Shown in pieces: positions 1 through 12,000 of a stretch of DNA of 64,000 bases; within the stretch, counting starts at the first letter, position 1, and each line of letters begins with the position of its first letter. Below the pieces are notes generated by a model that saw only the letters and a program-made list of their open reading frames with translations, was not told the DNA's origin and did not search any database. A program made the translations under genes and the position numbers. Origin of the DNA: Parelaphostrongylus tenuis (Eukaryota > Nematoda > Chromadorea > Rhabditida > Metastrongylidae); NCBI GenBank assembly GCA_019055375.1, contig JAHQIW010007374.1:124001-188000 (forward strand). Direction: 5' to 3'.

Positions 1-185
1 CACGTGGAGCCGAGCACACTCGTCAACTCTCTCCAACAGTAATCAACAGCGCCTTATGGAACGCCACAGCCAGGTCATCCTTGAGATTACAAAGAGACGC
101 GCCCAGCCAGTATTCTACGACGTTCACGAATAAGACGAAAAGCAAACTGAATGCTAGAAGTACTGGGATCCGCATAGTGAAGAAA
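1..185 (+). repeat. R3 dispersed repeat, copy 1 (truncated by window edge)
   Basis: This stretch matches, with many substitutions, segments near 25905-26165 and, inverted, 26210-26445 and 33765-34005. Shared phrases include the run around 'cttatggaacg', 'gagattacaaagagac' and 'gtattctacgacgt'. No open frame is shared between copies. It looks like an old non-coding interspersed repeat and continues beyond the left edge. Confidence 0.55.
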
Positions 186-2592
186 GCACTGTGAAGACGG
201 ATCAGTAAAGTGTCAAAGTAAAGTGTGCAAAGTATTTAGACGTTTCAGCTTTTGGATGACACAGTGGTTATAAGGCCGTTCTATGAGCAGCACAGTGCTC
301 GTTCGACCTCGGTCCGCGCCGTTCAACTGTCTCATCCATTTGAAGGCGGAAATTGTTTCAAAGTTGTTCAGGTACAGCCAATCCCCGCAGTACGCGTGCA
401 AACGCCTTGCCAGTGTTATCCTAGCACTCGAGGGATATCGCCTTGACCAGCAACGGAGTTCTCAAAAATTGAAAATCGTCACCAGTAAACGAACTTACCT
501 CAAGACAATTCAGATGCCTCTTGTACGGGGTGGGAGAAGACCCATCGAATGCAAAAAGTTGTATTTGCACAGGTGTGAGGGCGGGCAAAGTACAAATAAA
601 TATCTATTATTTACTTTTTCTAATGACCCGTCATGGCATATATTGTGCGGACTCCGATGGCGTCGTATCTTATCCTTAATGCTTATGTGATCAGGTTCTC
701 CTGAAGAACTGGGATACAGGTGAACAAGCATTCTAGGTGCAAATCGTCGACTGGGAGCTTCACGAACTAAGTAGCATAGATAGATTTAAGAAAAGAGAAA
801 AGGGAGACCCACTTTACTGATCATTTTCTGACGCAAACACCTCAAATTGCCGAACTCTCAACATGGGGGTTGAGCATACTCACGAGTAGATTTCCCTTCT
901 TAATCAATGCAGACGTGGAGTATATCTGTTAAAGACGACTCTTAAAACGATGCACTCCGTGGATTCGATTCGTTTCCCTGCTTTCATCCTCCACAACTAG
1001 AAGATATTCTAAAAAAACAGGTTTCTTGTTGTAAGACGTCCTAAAAGGCTTCCCATTCCACAATATCTTTATAAGATGTACAAACAAAATGACAAGCGAA
1101 CAATGAAAGAATAGAACAGTGAAGAATGAATTCATGATCTTGGCGAGGTTTGTGATGCTGCCAATACATCATCAATACTGTAGTGTTCCGAACCAGAGAG
1201 ATGGATATAGGACGGCTTCTTTTGTTATAAAGCCAGATAGGAGTTCACTTCGTCTGGACCGGATTTTTCTTTTAGCAAGTGTGAACTCTTTGACAGAATG
1301 CCAGTGCAGCTCGATAGCTACAACTAGTTTGGTGACAGAATGTTGTGTAACACGCACATGTGCAAATATGTAAGTTCGTTGGTGAACACAAGCATCGTTC
1401 AGGTTTTCTGGACGTCAGCAAAAAAGGTATGGTCAAATCGGCCGAGCCGGTCATTTTCATAGCATGTTCCGTTACATGAACAGCGTTTTCCCCATAATTT
1501 TAAATCACTTCGGCTTAGCTCGTTACTTACAGTGGAAGGTCCATAGCATTAAGCATTCTATTCTATCATGAAAAACTAGAGACTCAGCTTAATATCTGTG
1601 TTTTATTAATCATTTCAAAGCCCAAGAGCTCTTCGATTAGTAAACATTTGAAGTATTTGTAACCTTTTTTGAATCCATCGGGACGAGTCGAATATTTGTA
1701 GAGGTAGCCGCCTTAGAAGTATCACCGTTTCTTACACGTTCAGCAAACATCAACCAGCTAGAGAAACACCTGAGACGAAGTCGGAAATTGTTTCGAATGC
1801 TGACGTTAATGATAAGCAAATTTACAGGGGGAATTCTAATGAAAACCCTCAGTAGGAAACTCTTCTCTTCACCTTCATGAAACATCCAACCTTCAGCCAT
1901 TCGATGCTTTTTGTCGATCCTGTCAAATGCAGTAATCTTTGCAGTTAGCGACAACTATGCGCTGTTGACGGGTCGAATGGCGAAGCTGGAGGATCATGAC
2001 GTTCCGTCACAACTGAATATCATAGACAGGTAAGGCGATAATCATGAGTGACGATCACGGTGGTATTGCTACGTGGTACTATTTCCCAGGACTCATTGTC
2101 CATAAGCTGCTATGTACCCACATAATTTTCTATTTTGGCAAAAATTTGTAGTACGCGACTATCAAACGCGATCGCTCAAAAGAAGCACGCTTGACGCTTT
2201 CCACAAAATAATTCAACAATTTGGTTTTGCTACGTTTGAGTTCTCAAACGACTCCTATGGCAACAAAACAAAACACTTTATTTGTCACCGTTAATAACTA
2301 TCGTGAAGCAAGAAATATGTGAGATTACTTCGATATGGAAGAGAAACTTTTTATTCTTTTGATCCACTATTCTTTTCTATCTTCGCGGTTTCTCATAAAC
2401 GTTTGGCTCCTTTGACAACTAACGCCCGGGTAGTACTATAATTGACACATTTTTACTAGACAATGTCTTTTGAGTTCCAAAAGTGTCCTAATGGAAGAAT
2501 CACTGATACAAGGTCTGCCACAGGTCACAACTAAACTTATTCCCCATATGAGATCGTGATCCTAAAGATTATGGTACTTATTTCTTCAATCT
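186..2592. other. Intergenic, no supported gene
   Basis: Short frames occur on both strands, the longest being about 135 codons at 283-690 (+) and 105 codons at 1637-1954 (-). None shows a recognisable family motif or a chain of phase-compatible exons. I see no RNA gene here. Confidence 0.5.
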
Positions 2593-2975
2593 TATACCGT
2601 TTCTGTTTTCTTAAGAAAACACTCAGAATCAAATATATCTCATAACTGTCATTTGAGCCAACACGTCATGTGGGCTATTATGAGCCATCTGTGTTTCGGC
2701 CTTGCAACCTCTATGTATATCGGGCTGTGCAAAAGCCCATAACAGATCAGATGACATGTTGGCTCAACTAATAAATATGAGATATATTTAATTTTGAGCG
2801 CGGTCTTAAGAAAACACTCGAAATAAACGGTATGATATATTGGAAAAACAAGCCGAGAGCAATCGAGTGTCAAACACTGCCGATCCAGTGATTTCTCACT
2901 TGACGGCAATTGTGTAGATCCTTCGTCGTCGCCTACCTTTTCACAGGAGATGTAGGAGTTCCCGAAAGGATTCTT
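2593..2975 (+). repeat. Hammerhead-type repeat, copy A (foldback, degenerate)
   Basis: The right part (about 2735-2975) is collinear with the bodies of the copies near 13.1, 39.6 and 54.7 kb: 'gttggctcaa', then 'gcggtcttaagaaaacactcg', then 'cttgacggcaatt'. The left part (2593-2720) is an inverted copy of the same sequence, so the two arms can fold back. Read on the minus strand, 2685-2712 keeps half of the ribozyme: a GGUU-GCAA-GGCC hairpin followed by GAAACAC. The CUGANGA half is missing, so this copy should not cleave. Confidence 0.65.
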
Positions 2976-4701
2976 GCATTCCGTTGTTTCAAATTTGAAG
3001 CTCACAGCACTAGAGCTAATGGAATTTCGTTTAGCATGCAATGATAATGTTACGCAATGTAATTTTCTCTTTAATTTTGCAGCTCTCCCATTGTAAATTG
3101 AATGAACATCAAAAGGCATTGAACTCGATTCTTTGCATTCATTATTCTAAAGCTCTTCGAGCATTTTGTGTGTCATTTTGACTGCTTCATGAGAAGTTGC
3201 TCTTATCATGAATGTCGTATGCTAAGTGAATGCTGCGTGAGTCAATTTTTTTTGAGCATTGGAAACAGTTGAGCTAAGACGTTTCTACGTGAATTGTAGA
3301 AGACAGTTTGGAAGGAACCAACATCTTCCTTCTTCATGGACCGAAAGTATTCATCCTCTGCAAAAGTTTGCGAACATTTACAAATACTGTCGTGATCTTG
3401 CACAATTAGCAGCCTTGAATGTTTAGTATTAGAAAAGTGAATCAAATTACGGCTAATCCTAGGCAATTAAAGTGAACAAATTGAGCGGCACATATCTAAA
3501 ATGCTGCAATCATTATCAACGGGGTCTACTTGTTTCAGTATTCTCCTAAACCTCTCAAACAATTCCCTTTGGTAGACGTGTTTACCCTTCTAGAATGGGC
3601 AACATAAAGCAAAACCTTCAGAACAAACGCATTTACGCGAGGTCAAACATTGGTCTATGTGGTCGGCGAACGACTGCTGAAAATGAAGCCAAAGGGATCG
3701 AACGGATCCAACTGTGCGAATGGAAGAAAACAATATTTTGGTGTGGAGATTGCCTCAATTTGAGCACCTAACCAAATCAGCTTTTCTTCTCAGTGAAATC
3801 TGAATCTGTCCCCTTTCCAGCCACGTCACCAAGCGTGCATGCTTGCAAGATTCAAAAATGGGTAAAAGAACTGAGTCAAGAAGTTTTTGAAGCGCTCTAG
3901 TATGGGTGAAACGCGGGTTCCACTCCTGCCTCGGGTCAAATTTTTTGCACGTCACTCAAATGCATTGGATAAGCGTTAAAAAGTCATTGCCATTATTTCA
4001 TTGCAGCCTCTTTTTTGTTCTTGATATAAGAAACAATGGGAGAGCTTCCACACCATAAATGTTTCTAATATTTTTTTTTTGATAGTAGACGCAAAAGTTT
4101 GGGTTTTCAATTGCAATGGAGAGACGCATAGCTTTTTTCAAAGAAGATTGAGTTCGGGTGTGTTTTCGAATAATTAGTGTTATGGCAAATTTAGCTACCA
4201 TGGTCGATTAGGTGGTTCTTTTTTTCAACGCAGATCAATCTTGAGAAAGTTCCTTACACAAAAAAGCAATTATCATAATAGCCTCTTGGTGAGCATGCCA
4301 AATTTTGTAGCCTTTTTGTGCTGCCAAAATTAGGATTTAGTTTCGAAGAAAACATTATAGCGACTCTTTACAATCTCCCTTACTCCTATTTGACTCGCTC
4401 ACGTGTCCTATCGAATCACCTTGATTCATGTTCGTGGCCAAATTTTCCAGGTTGCAAAAGTCCAAAAGAGCTTCTTGCAGGCGAGACAGTGAATTCGAAC
4501 ACGCCCACCTGTCGGACACTCGAACTGCCCCTTTCGTCTAAGCAACCAATAATCTGCTGTTCAGCTTCACCATTCCAGGAAAATTGAACCTTATTTAATT
4601 AAGTGGCGACTTGTTACTAATTATTCTGGAGCTTGCCTGGTATTTTCCACAAAGAAATGCGAACTGAATAATTCGGGTGTGCACATCCTGTGGCTTCATG
4701 G
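2976..4701. other. Intergenic upstream region of the chitin synthase gene
   Basis: No coding exon could be tied to a neighbour. The region holds the upstream sequence of the gene starting at 4702. No clear trans-splice acceptor lies directly before that ATG; the nearest pyrimidine-rich AG is 'caccattccag' ending near 4579. The start could therefore be preceded by an untranslated exon. Confidence 0.4.
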
Positions 4702-7700
4702 ATGGAGATAATTAAAACGGAACCATTACCGACAAGAAACAGCTATTATTTCGTAACGGAAGAAAGCCAACAATGTCAGCCATTGGATGTCGAAAAGATC
4801 GCCCCCAATCCCAGCGACTCTGCTCAGAACTCTGCGGTGCAAAATCAGGAAAAGTATTTGAGAATAGAACAATCGTATGTTATAACTCATTTGTCACTTT
4901 TGTCATTCTATTGTATACACTATACCTTTTCCTCAACTCTTTCATTTTCACTTCGATTCCGGTTTTAACAATTGTCTTGAAACGTTCTTTTTTTTTTGCA
5001 ACAAAAGAATTTGTCAGTAACTTTTAGATACTTTCGAATTTTTTAGAGAAAAAAGTGCTCAATACAATATTAAAAAAATTATCGACGGTAAACCACATGG
5101 TTCTACATAGTGGACTTTTCAACAGGTTCCAAGAACTTGTGATTACTATCATTGTACCCTATCCTACATTTCTCAATCATGAGTGCGGCAAAGCGAGACG
5201 ATAGTCGAACATCTCAGAAGTGCAGACCGTTGGAGTGACAACCCCAATCATTGTTTTTTTCTCAACCGTAAGATGTTCTAGTCAAGAGAATCGCTACCGT
5301 TGAATACATTTCACGCTTTTTGTGCATCGTTGTAGTCGGAGCACTGTTGACTCAGGAGATTAGACTTTTCCGAACAGTGGTTCTGTACATGAGCCAGCAA
5401 TGGACTTGCTCACCCTCCACATAAATTCAAATATCTCTAGCTTGTCCTTTCTTACAAAACCGATTCATCATTTAGGAACGTCGCTGATCACAAAGCATGG
5501 GATATCTTCCGCCTCCTGCCACCGAAGCCCGATAAAATTGGTTACGGTAATTTGATTCGATTTTTGTTCTTGCAGGATTATGAAATAGATTTCCCATAAA
5601 GTATTATTTTTTTATTATATCATTGAACTGGTTTATCTGACTTAGAAAACTTTCACATGACTGTATTGGAGGCAGCGCAATGTGTTGTTACCAAATTTGC
5701 ATTGATCGCAGAAGCTGTCAGTTGAGACTATTGACATTACGCGATCGAGTCTTCCACTCGAAAAAAGACATTTTCTTTCAGTAGCTAGACAGCATTGTGT
5801 AGATACTGATCAGACTAGTTGGTGGTTTCCGGCTGACGACCACAAATTTCAAAAGTAGTAAGCCCAAGGACACGAAGCCAAGGTGCCCCTGAGGGCACCA
5901 TCACCCGTGAACTGATGACGTGGTCCAATCGAGTCTTTGAATTGAAAAATCAAAAACTGCGTCTTATTTCAAGGGCTCTAAGCTCCTGTAAAAGTAACGG
6001 TTAACATGTTATGGCGCATTCTGGAGACCTATTAGTAATAAAAATTCAGTGTAACTGAGTCAGATCTTGTAAAAGTATCCTTGATGATAAGAAACATCTC
6101 ATGAAAAGAGTGGAAATTTCAAGAATTTACAATATCCAATGAGGTGGTAATGCATTAGAAGGCTGAATTGTCAAAATTTAATAAGATTTTCGTAATTTTG
6201 AGTTGTTATGATACGTTATCACGGTATCTTCCCATTTTTCCAATATTTTTCAAGAAAGGTACAAACCAGTTTAGGAAGAAGAAGAATTTTTCCATTATCA
6301 TCTCAGAATTATACGATTCGACTTTACATAAATGTCGGTCTCCATTGCAGGATTTTGGTATGACGCCAGTCTACAGATCCTCAAACTCTGTACATTTGTT
6401 GTACTTTTTCTACTCACACTGTGCTCTGCAGTTGTTGCAAAGGTAGACCTTGTCACTTAGGGCTGAGCAAGAAGATGTGGGAAATTTTGAAAGTTTCATT
6501 TTTATGCGAAAATTAACAACAAAAACAACAACACCTATTCTTGGAAATACAGACTGTCTTTTTGCCATCTTTCTGCGAGATTTCTGATCTGCTCGAAGTA
6601 CCATCTCGGTTCCCTCAAATCGAAAAACTCTTGCTATTCGCCTTCAACTTCATTAAATAATTCGAATCGACGACCACTAAGAAAGTGTACCATACTCTTC
6701 ATAGGCGCTTTGGAGGTGAAATTAGTGAACTAGATAAACATATGCAAATCTATCAGTAAAAAACGACGCAAGGGTGTCAAAAAATGAAACTTTCAAAAAT
6801 TTTCCGGAACTTTTTGCTTAATCTAATGCTTGTTTCGGATTCATTTAACCGACTGAAAGCTTTCTAGAGCTCGTTCCTTTTGATGACGTCGGCTATCGGA
6901 TGGGGTGGCATGAACATGACCATTTGTCGTGACAAAATACCAGGTGATCAAATGAATCGAAATGTGACGTTTACAACAATATAACTCGAGGAAAAATCTG
7001 AAAAATTCGTCTTTCGATAACAATATTATTCTTCAATATCTCTTGTAAAGACAAGAATTGAAGAATGCTTTGGCTATAATACATAATTGGACTTACTATT
7101 GCGTTGTAGGTAAACAGCTTGTGATCAATCTGTAATCCGCATTGTAAAAAGTAGCTATAGACTAAACTCTTCCGTTAGGCATAGGTATACGATGATATTT
7201 GATTAATGTATTGAAAAAACGAAGCATTCCTGAACTTTCGACTGACGTCGAGTTAATATTTTGCTCTAGAGATATTGGAAATTCAAAATCTTTTTTACTT
7301 TCGAAAACACGGATGGCACACTGGTAATGATGCGATCAGTAATCCACGCAAAGTCATAGCTTGTAGCCATCCGAGCTAGCCAATTTTCCATTGCTCCTGA
7401 CTCGTAAAAATGGACTAAAGCTGTACAGTAAGCTCTTACGGTCTACAATAAAGTAGACCAACCTGTCAAGAAGTAGCCAAATTACTACACGTAAATCTCT
7501 TTGGATCTTTTGCTAATGAACTCATAAATTAAGTGCATCTAAATAAACTCTTGCTTTCCAAAGCTCTCTGAAGGACAATTTTTTTACATCTTACTAAGCA
7601 TGGATTTCTTAATCAAATAAGCATCGTCATACATTGATATTTCGAAATGAAAGAACGATAACCGAATGGTTTTTTCAGAATCGCAGTGGAATACAGTGCA

Positions 7701-9053
7701 TATCACTAATAGGTTGGTCGTCAAATGGGTTTGGGCTACGTTTTTCGCTCTTTCGGCTCCCGAAGCGTTCTGCTTCTTCCGATCTCTTCATCGAACTCTT
7801 TTCAAAAACGTGAAGCGACCTACAATCACGCAGTTCGTTATCGTAAGTATCACTATCCACTTGAAACATGTTTATCCTTTCCATAATATCACCTGATTCT
7901 CGGTACTTTTTTTCAAAACAAATTGCTAAAGGCAAGTTTTTGAAGTCAAATGTCAGTCCGTTGATAAGAGAAAACTGAGCAGATCAAGGGCCTTTATAGT
8001 GCCTTGGTTAGCATAAGCGTCAGACAGAGTTGAAACGAGATCCAACTCCCTTCTGAGGTTTCAAGTTTTCATGTCACCAAACATTCTTTAATGCAATCTG
8101 ATAAATCGAAAATGATATTCTAGCATTATAAATGAAAAATTTTTCAGGTGCTGCTCATTGAAACCCTGCATGCAATAGGAGTTGGAGTACTTGTGTTTCA
8201 AATCTTTCCCGACTTGGATGCCATAACAGGCAAGTGACACTTCTAATCCTAGGGAAACAATTTTTTCCTATTCTTTGTGTTCAAACCCCTATGGAAAACA
8301 CTGATTACAGCAACGCAGTTAACGAGCGCAGTGGGTTTTGTACCGGCGTTATTGTCTCTGTTGAGTCGCCGGCCAAGGCGAGTTGCCATTGTTCTTGTCG
8401 CCATCGACGCTCTTGCCTTGATCGTTCAAAGTTCCGGATTTTGGTTGTTTCCGGTTTGTGAGCCTCTTCGAATTTTTTACGCTTTGTCAATGTTTATGAT
8501 TGAGAATTCCTATACTGTGAACAAGTCCGATGCGCAACACATGGCATGCTAACGTGGATTAACATTGCAAATCTGTGTCAACTTTCCAACGTTAAATTTT
8601 TTATCAGTTTAGTAATCAATTCTCCAATAAACTTTTATGTCTGATATTCCAGTCAGTTGCAGCCGCATCAAAATCACCATTCCTTTATCATTTATTAATC
8701 ATTCAAAACCGCAGTGATTCAATTTCTCGGGAGTACTGTTCAATCATTAGCTTCAGAAAGTCAAAACAATTTGAAAGGGTCTTGGAGACGTTGAAAATAG
8801 TCTCAAAGGGCTATACGTAAAGTATCTATAGAAACTTGTGTCGGTATTCTTCGTTAAGTATTGAACATTTGGAATTGCTTAGCTCAATCTTGTGGGAACA
8901 CTTCGAGAGGGCGTTCACATTACAGGCTTTCCCGCCAACTCTGCAGAAGCACTCGGTGACAATAACGTGCTGTCTGGTAGTCATCTCCCTACCGTGGTGG
9001 CAGAACTTTGTCCATGTCGACTCCGCTTTCACATCAATTCAGGCTATGGCTAG
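4702..9053 (+). CDS. chs-2: Chitin synthase exons 1-9: N-terminal membrane region
   Basis: Exons: 4702-4874, 5476-5546, 5646-5720, 6351-6442, 6868-6943, 7679-7842, 8148-8229, 8311-8453, 8926-9053 (residues 1-335). Exon 1 begins MEIIKTEP and is hydrophilic. Exon 2 carries [18 protein letters not shown], a conserved N-terminal block. Exon 4 encodes a hydrophobic helix ending [10 protein letters not shown]. Exon 6 has [20 protein letters not shown], equivalent to the conserved 'VPE' membrane region. Exons 7-9 add further helices, ending near LPWWQNFV. Every junction keeps the frame. Exon 9 could alternatively start 21 nt later, at 8947, which is also in frame. Confidence 0.88.
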
Positions 9054-12000
9054 GTATGAGAGTGTTTTCTTCGGCCCAACCTTGGTGAATATTGAGATTT
9101 TCACCTCTTTAGTCACATCAACAGTTTTGTGCCATGTAAACACTTTGGACACGACATGGCGCTAGCTCGCCTTCCCGCCGCCATGCGCGGCTGCGAGCAG
9201 TCCTCACTGGCGAGGAAAAAGTTCGATAGTGCGATCCCCATCACAAAGCTTCACAGTAAATTTTTAGGTGTTTTTGGTGCCGCTTAGCATCGAATGTTCG
9301 GTACTCTGTAATTAAAAGGAGTTAAATGAAAATACAACCTCATTCGCCGGAGAGAAATTTTAATACAAGTGTTAGTAAACATTCAAAAAAAAAAGCTGAG
9401 ACTTCAGGTCACAGCCCCAAGTTTTCAGTTTTTCAAAACTCCCCTTTATAACGCTGCATAATCCCATAATTAAACTAGCGTCAGACGCGCGTATTTCTAA
9501 CCGGACCGAGCTCTTTCTTTGAACTATTAGCAGCTATTCGATAGCATAATGGTAAGTGATTTCAACGCTGTCCTCAAATCCTGGAAAGACCATTTTTCTG
9601 CAGCACAGCACATAAAATTATTTGAATTCGCACGTGCAACCAAGGAGGTCTTTGGCCAATTCACATGCGGCTGGCTGAACAGCCACATGTGCTGGCGCGA
9701 TGTCTTAAGACCGGTGCAGGGTCTATCAATGATCGCACCAGCGCACGTGGCCGCTTCAGCTAGCCTCACGTGAATTGGCCAAAAACTTCTTTGGGCCCAC
9801 ATGCGAATTCAATTTACTTTACCTGCTGCGTTTTAAAGAAAGGTCTTTTCAGGATATAAGCGTAGCGTTGAAATACAATTATGCTAATGAATGATTACTA
9901 GTAGTCCAAAGGAAGAGCTCTGTCCGCCTAGAATTATTCGCGTCTGCAACGCAGGAAATCTACTTCTGTTGCAGTGTCAAAAAGGGCTTCTCCCAAAGCC
10001 CGTAATGTGAACTGTAGCCTAAAGTCTCAGCTTTCAAATGATCATCCTCTCCAGCGGATGATATCGGTTTTTCATTTGCTGCCTCATAACAACGAAGAAC
10101 TGAAGGTTCTTGTATAACGTTAATATTGTAGCAAAAAGAAACGCTCAGTTGTTGAACACTTCATTATTTTTTGATGCAAAACGTAGGTATGTGTAGTAAC
10201 AACGCATACTTAATTTTTCCCTTTTTTCCAAAGATGTTATAAAAGTCACATGTGAAAGCATTTTTTAGAGTGTATGTTATATACGGAAGTGTATTAGTAC
10301 CACGTTGATTTCTCACGCAAAATTCGGCACAATCATTTATGTTACAGTGTTACGATATGAGAAATAGAGGGTTATGGTGTGTTACTGATATGTGCATATT
10401 GAATTGGAGGGAAAAAAGCACCAGAAAAGTGAAATGAGGTGTCATGAGTAGGGATCGAACCCGCAACTTTCTTCCCATTGGTCTGCGTCACTAACCACTC
10501 CGCCAAACGAATCCATCGCGGACCACATATGGCGGTGGGACAGGTTGGCAAGCAGGTCTGTCGTATTCAAAGTGTATTTACTGGTGCCCATATGTGACAA
10601 AATTCAAACAAGAATAAGTCACGAACGTGTTTGTAGCGAAAAAGTTATCGATTAATCTAAAACTTGCCAGAAAAGGTTGTACATCTTTTCTCGTTGTTTT
10701 CCAGTAGGAAAGATTCCATTTCCCTTAGGCTCTCTAGTCAACGAATTTTTTTAAAGCGGAAACCTCTGGAAGATTTATGTAGAATCACTTAGTATTTCAC
10801 TCAGAAAATTAACATACTTATCTATTATAATATCGGTCACTCTACTTGCAGATTTGCGTCTCTTCTTTCTGAAAGGAGATCGAAGACATATGTAATTGTC
10901 TCCTTGTGGAAAATCTGCATCTACCTTCTATGTATGACTACTTTCACAACTTCGCGGTCAGTTCGAACCTTCCAAGTCCTAAAGATTGTAGAGATGTGAG
11001 CAAGAATAGAACTTGAAGTGGGCTTCAACCCATCGAGTTCGCAACAACCCCATCGAAAGTCTTCAAGTTTTCTACAAAGGCTTTGCTTTATCTTTCCGTT
11101 TCTTTGATCCGTGTAGGTGTTATTATCAATCAACGCTACGATCTGAGAGCACAAATGAGACTAGATATTTCAGATGGGCTTTGAACCTGCGATTTCGTTT
11201 TCCCAACATTTTGGGCAAAGGAGCGTTCTTAATGGTGTAGTGGACATCATAAGAGTCTCGAAAAGGTGATCGCGGGTTGAAAACCCAATTGAAATTTGCA
11301 GTCATGCTCGTAATAGGTTGGAAAGAAAGTCCTAAAGCACTTGTAAAAAGTTGAACTATATGTCCTTATTTTCACTTTGTTTTAAGCCTTCGCCATGTCC
11401 AACGTTACATTGAAGTTCGCGTTTTGTTACGTCATCGCTGATAAAAAGGTCTTTCACAGCAAGCTGCAGTCGAGTAAATCAACGGAGTTGAAGAGGAAGG
11501 TACAACATGCAAATATACTGCTGGACGCTCGTTTCAACGCTTCTCAATCCGGCAAATCTTGACTTCGGAGACAAGCCTCATCTAGGGCGTCCAACAAAGT
11601 TGAGCAGCGACGTTTAATTGCTGCTTTGGAAGATGAACCTTCATCAAGCTTGATCACTTAAATGGAGTTAAGGTTCTGCTCATCCCGCCTACAGTCCAGA
11701 TTGCGCTCCATTCGACTTTGACCTTTTCCGTGGAAGAGGATATGGGTAGTTTATGACACTTCTAACTACTGTTTTACACACGCTCAAATGCTAGAACATT
11801 ATGGAAAAACGACACAGTCATTGTTGTCTACCAGATGTCGAGCATATGTTGGGGAATTGGTCTGCATAAGAAAAGCTGTTGTTTCTCGATTTGGCTACAA
11901 TGAAAAGTACTGATGTCTCTAAAATCTTGTGAAGTGGTAAGGTCTCTACAAAAAGACGTATTCCAGCAGCGTACAAAGTTCCAGTAGCGCGTTCAGCGCG

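Noticed and set aside
283..690. 135-codon plus-strand frame
   Set aside because: There is no recognisable motif and no partner exons, and it overlaps frames on the other strand. It lies next to repeat sequence.
1637..1954. 105-codon minus-strand frame
   Set aside because: It has the composition of a protein but no family resemblance, no splice partners and no neighbouring transcript evidence. It is not listed as a gene.
2649..3119. 156-codon minus-strand frame
   Set aside because: It lies largely within copy A of the hammerhead-type repeat and is not shared as a frame by the other copies.
10437..10515. Possible functional tRNA gene on the minus strand
   Set aside because: A and B boxes are present, but no complementary 7-bp acceptor stem or clear anticodon arm forms. 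It is treated as a repeat.
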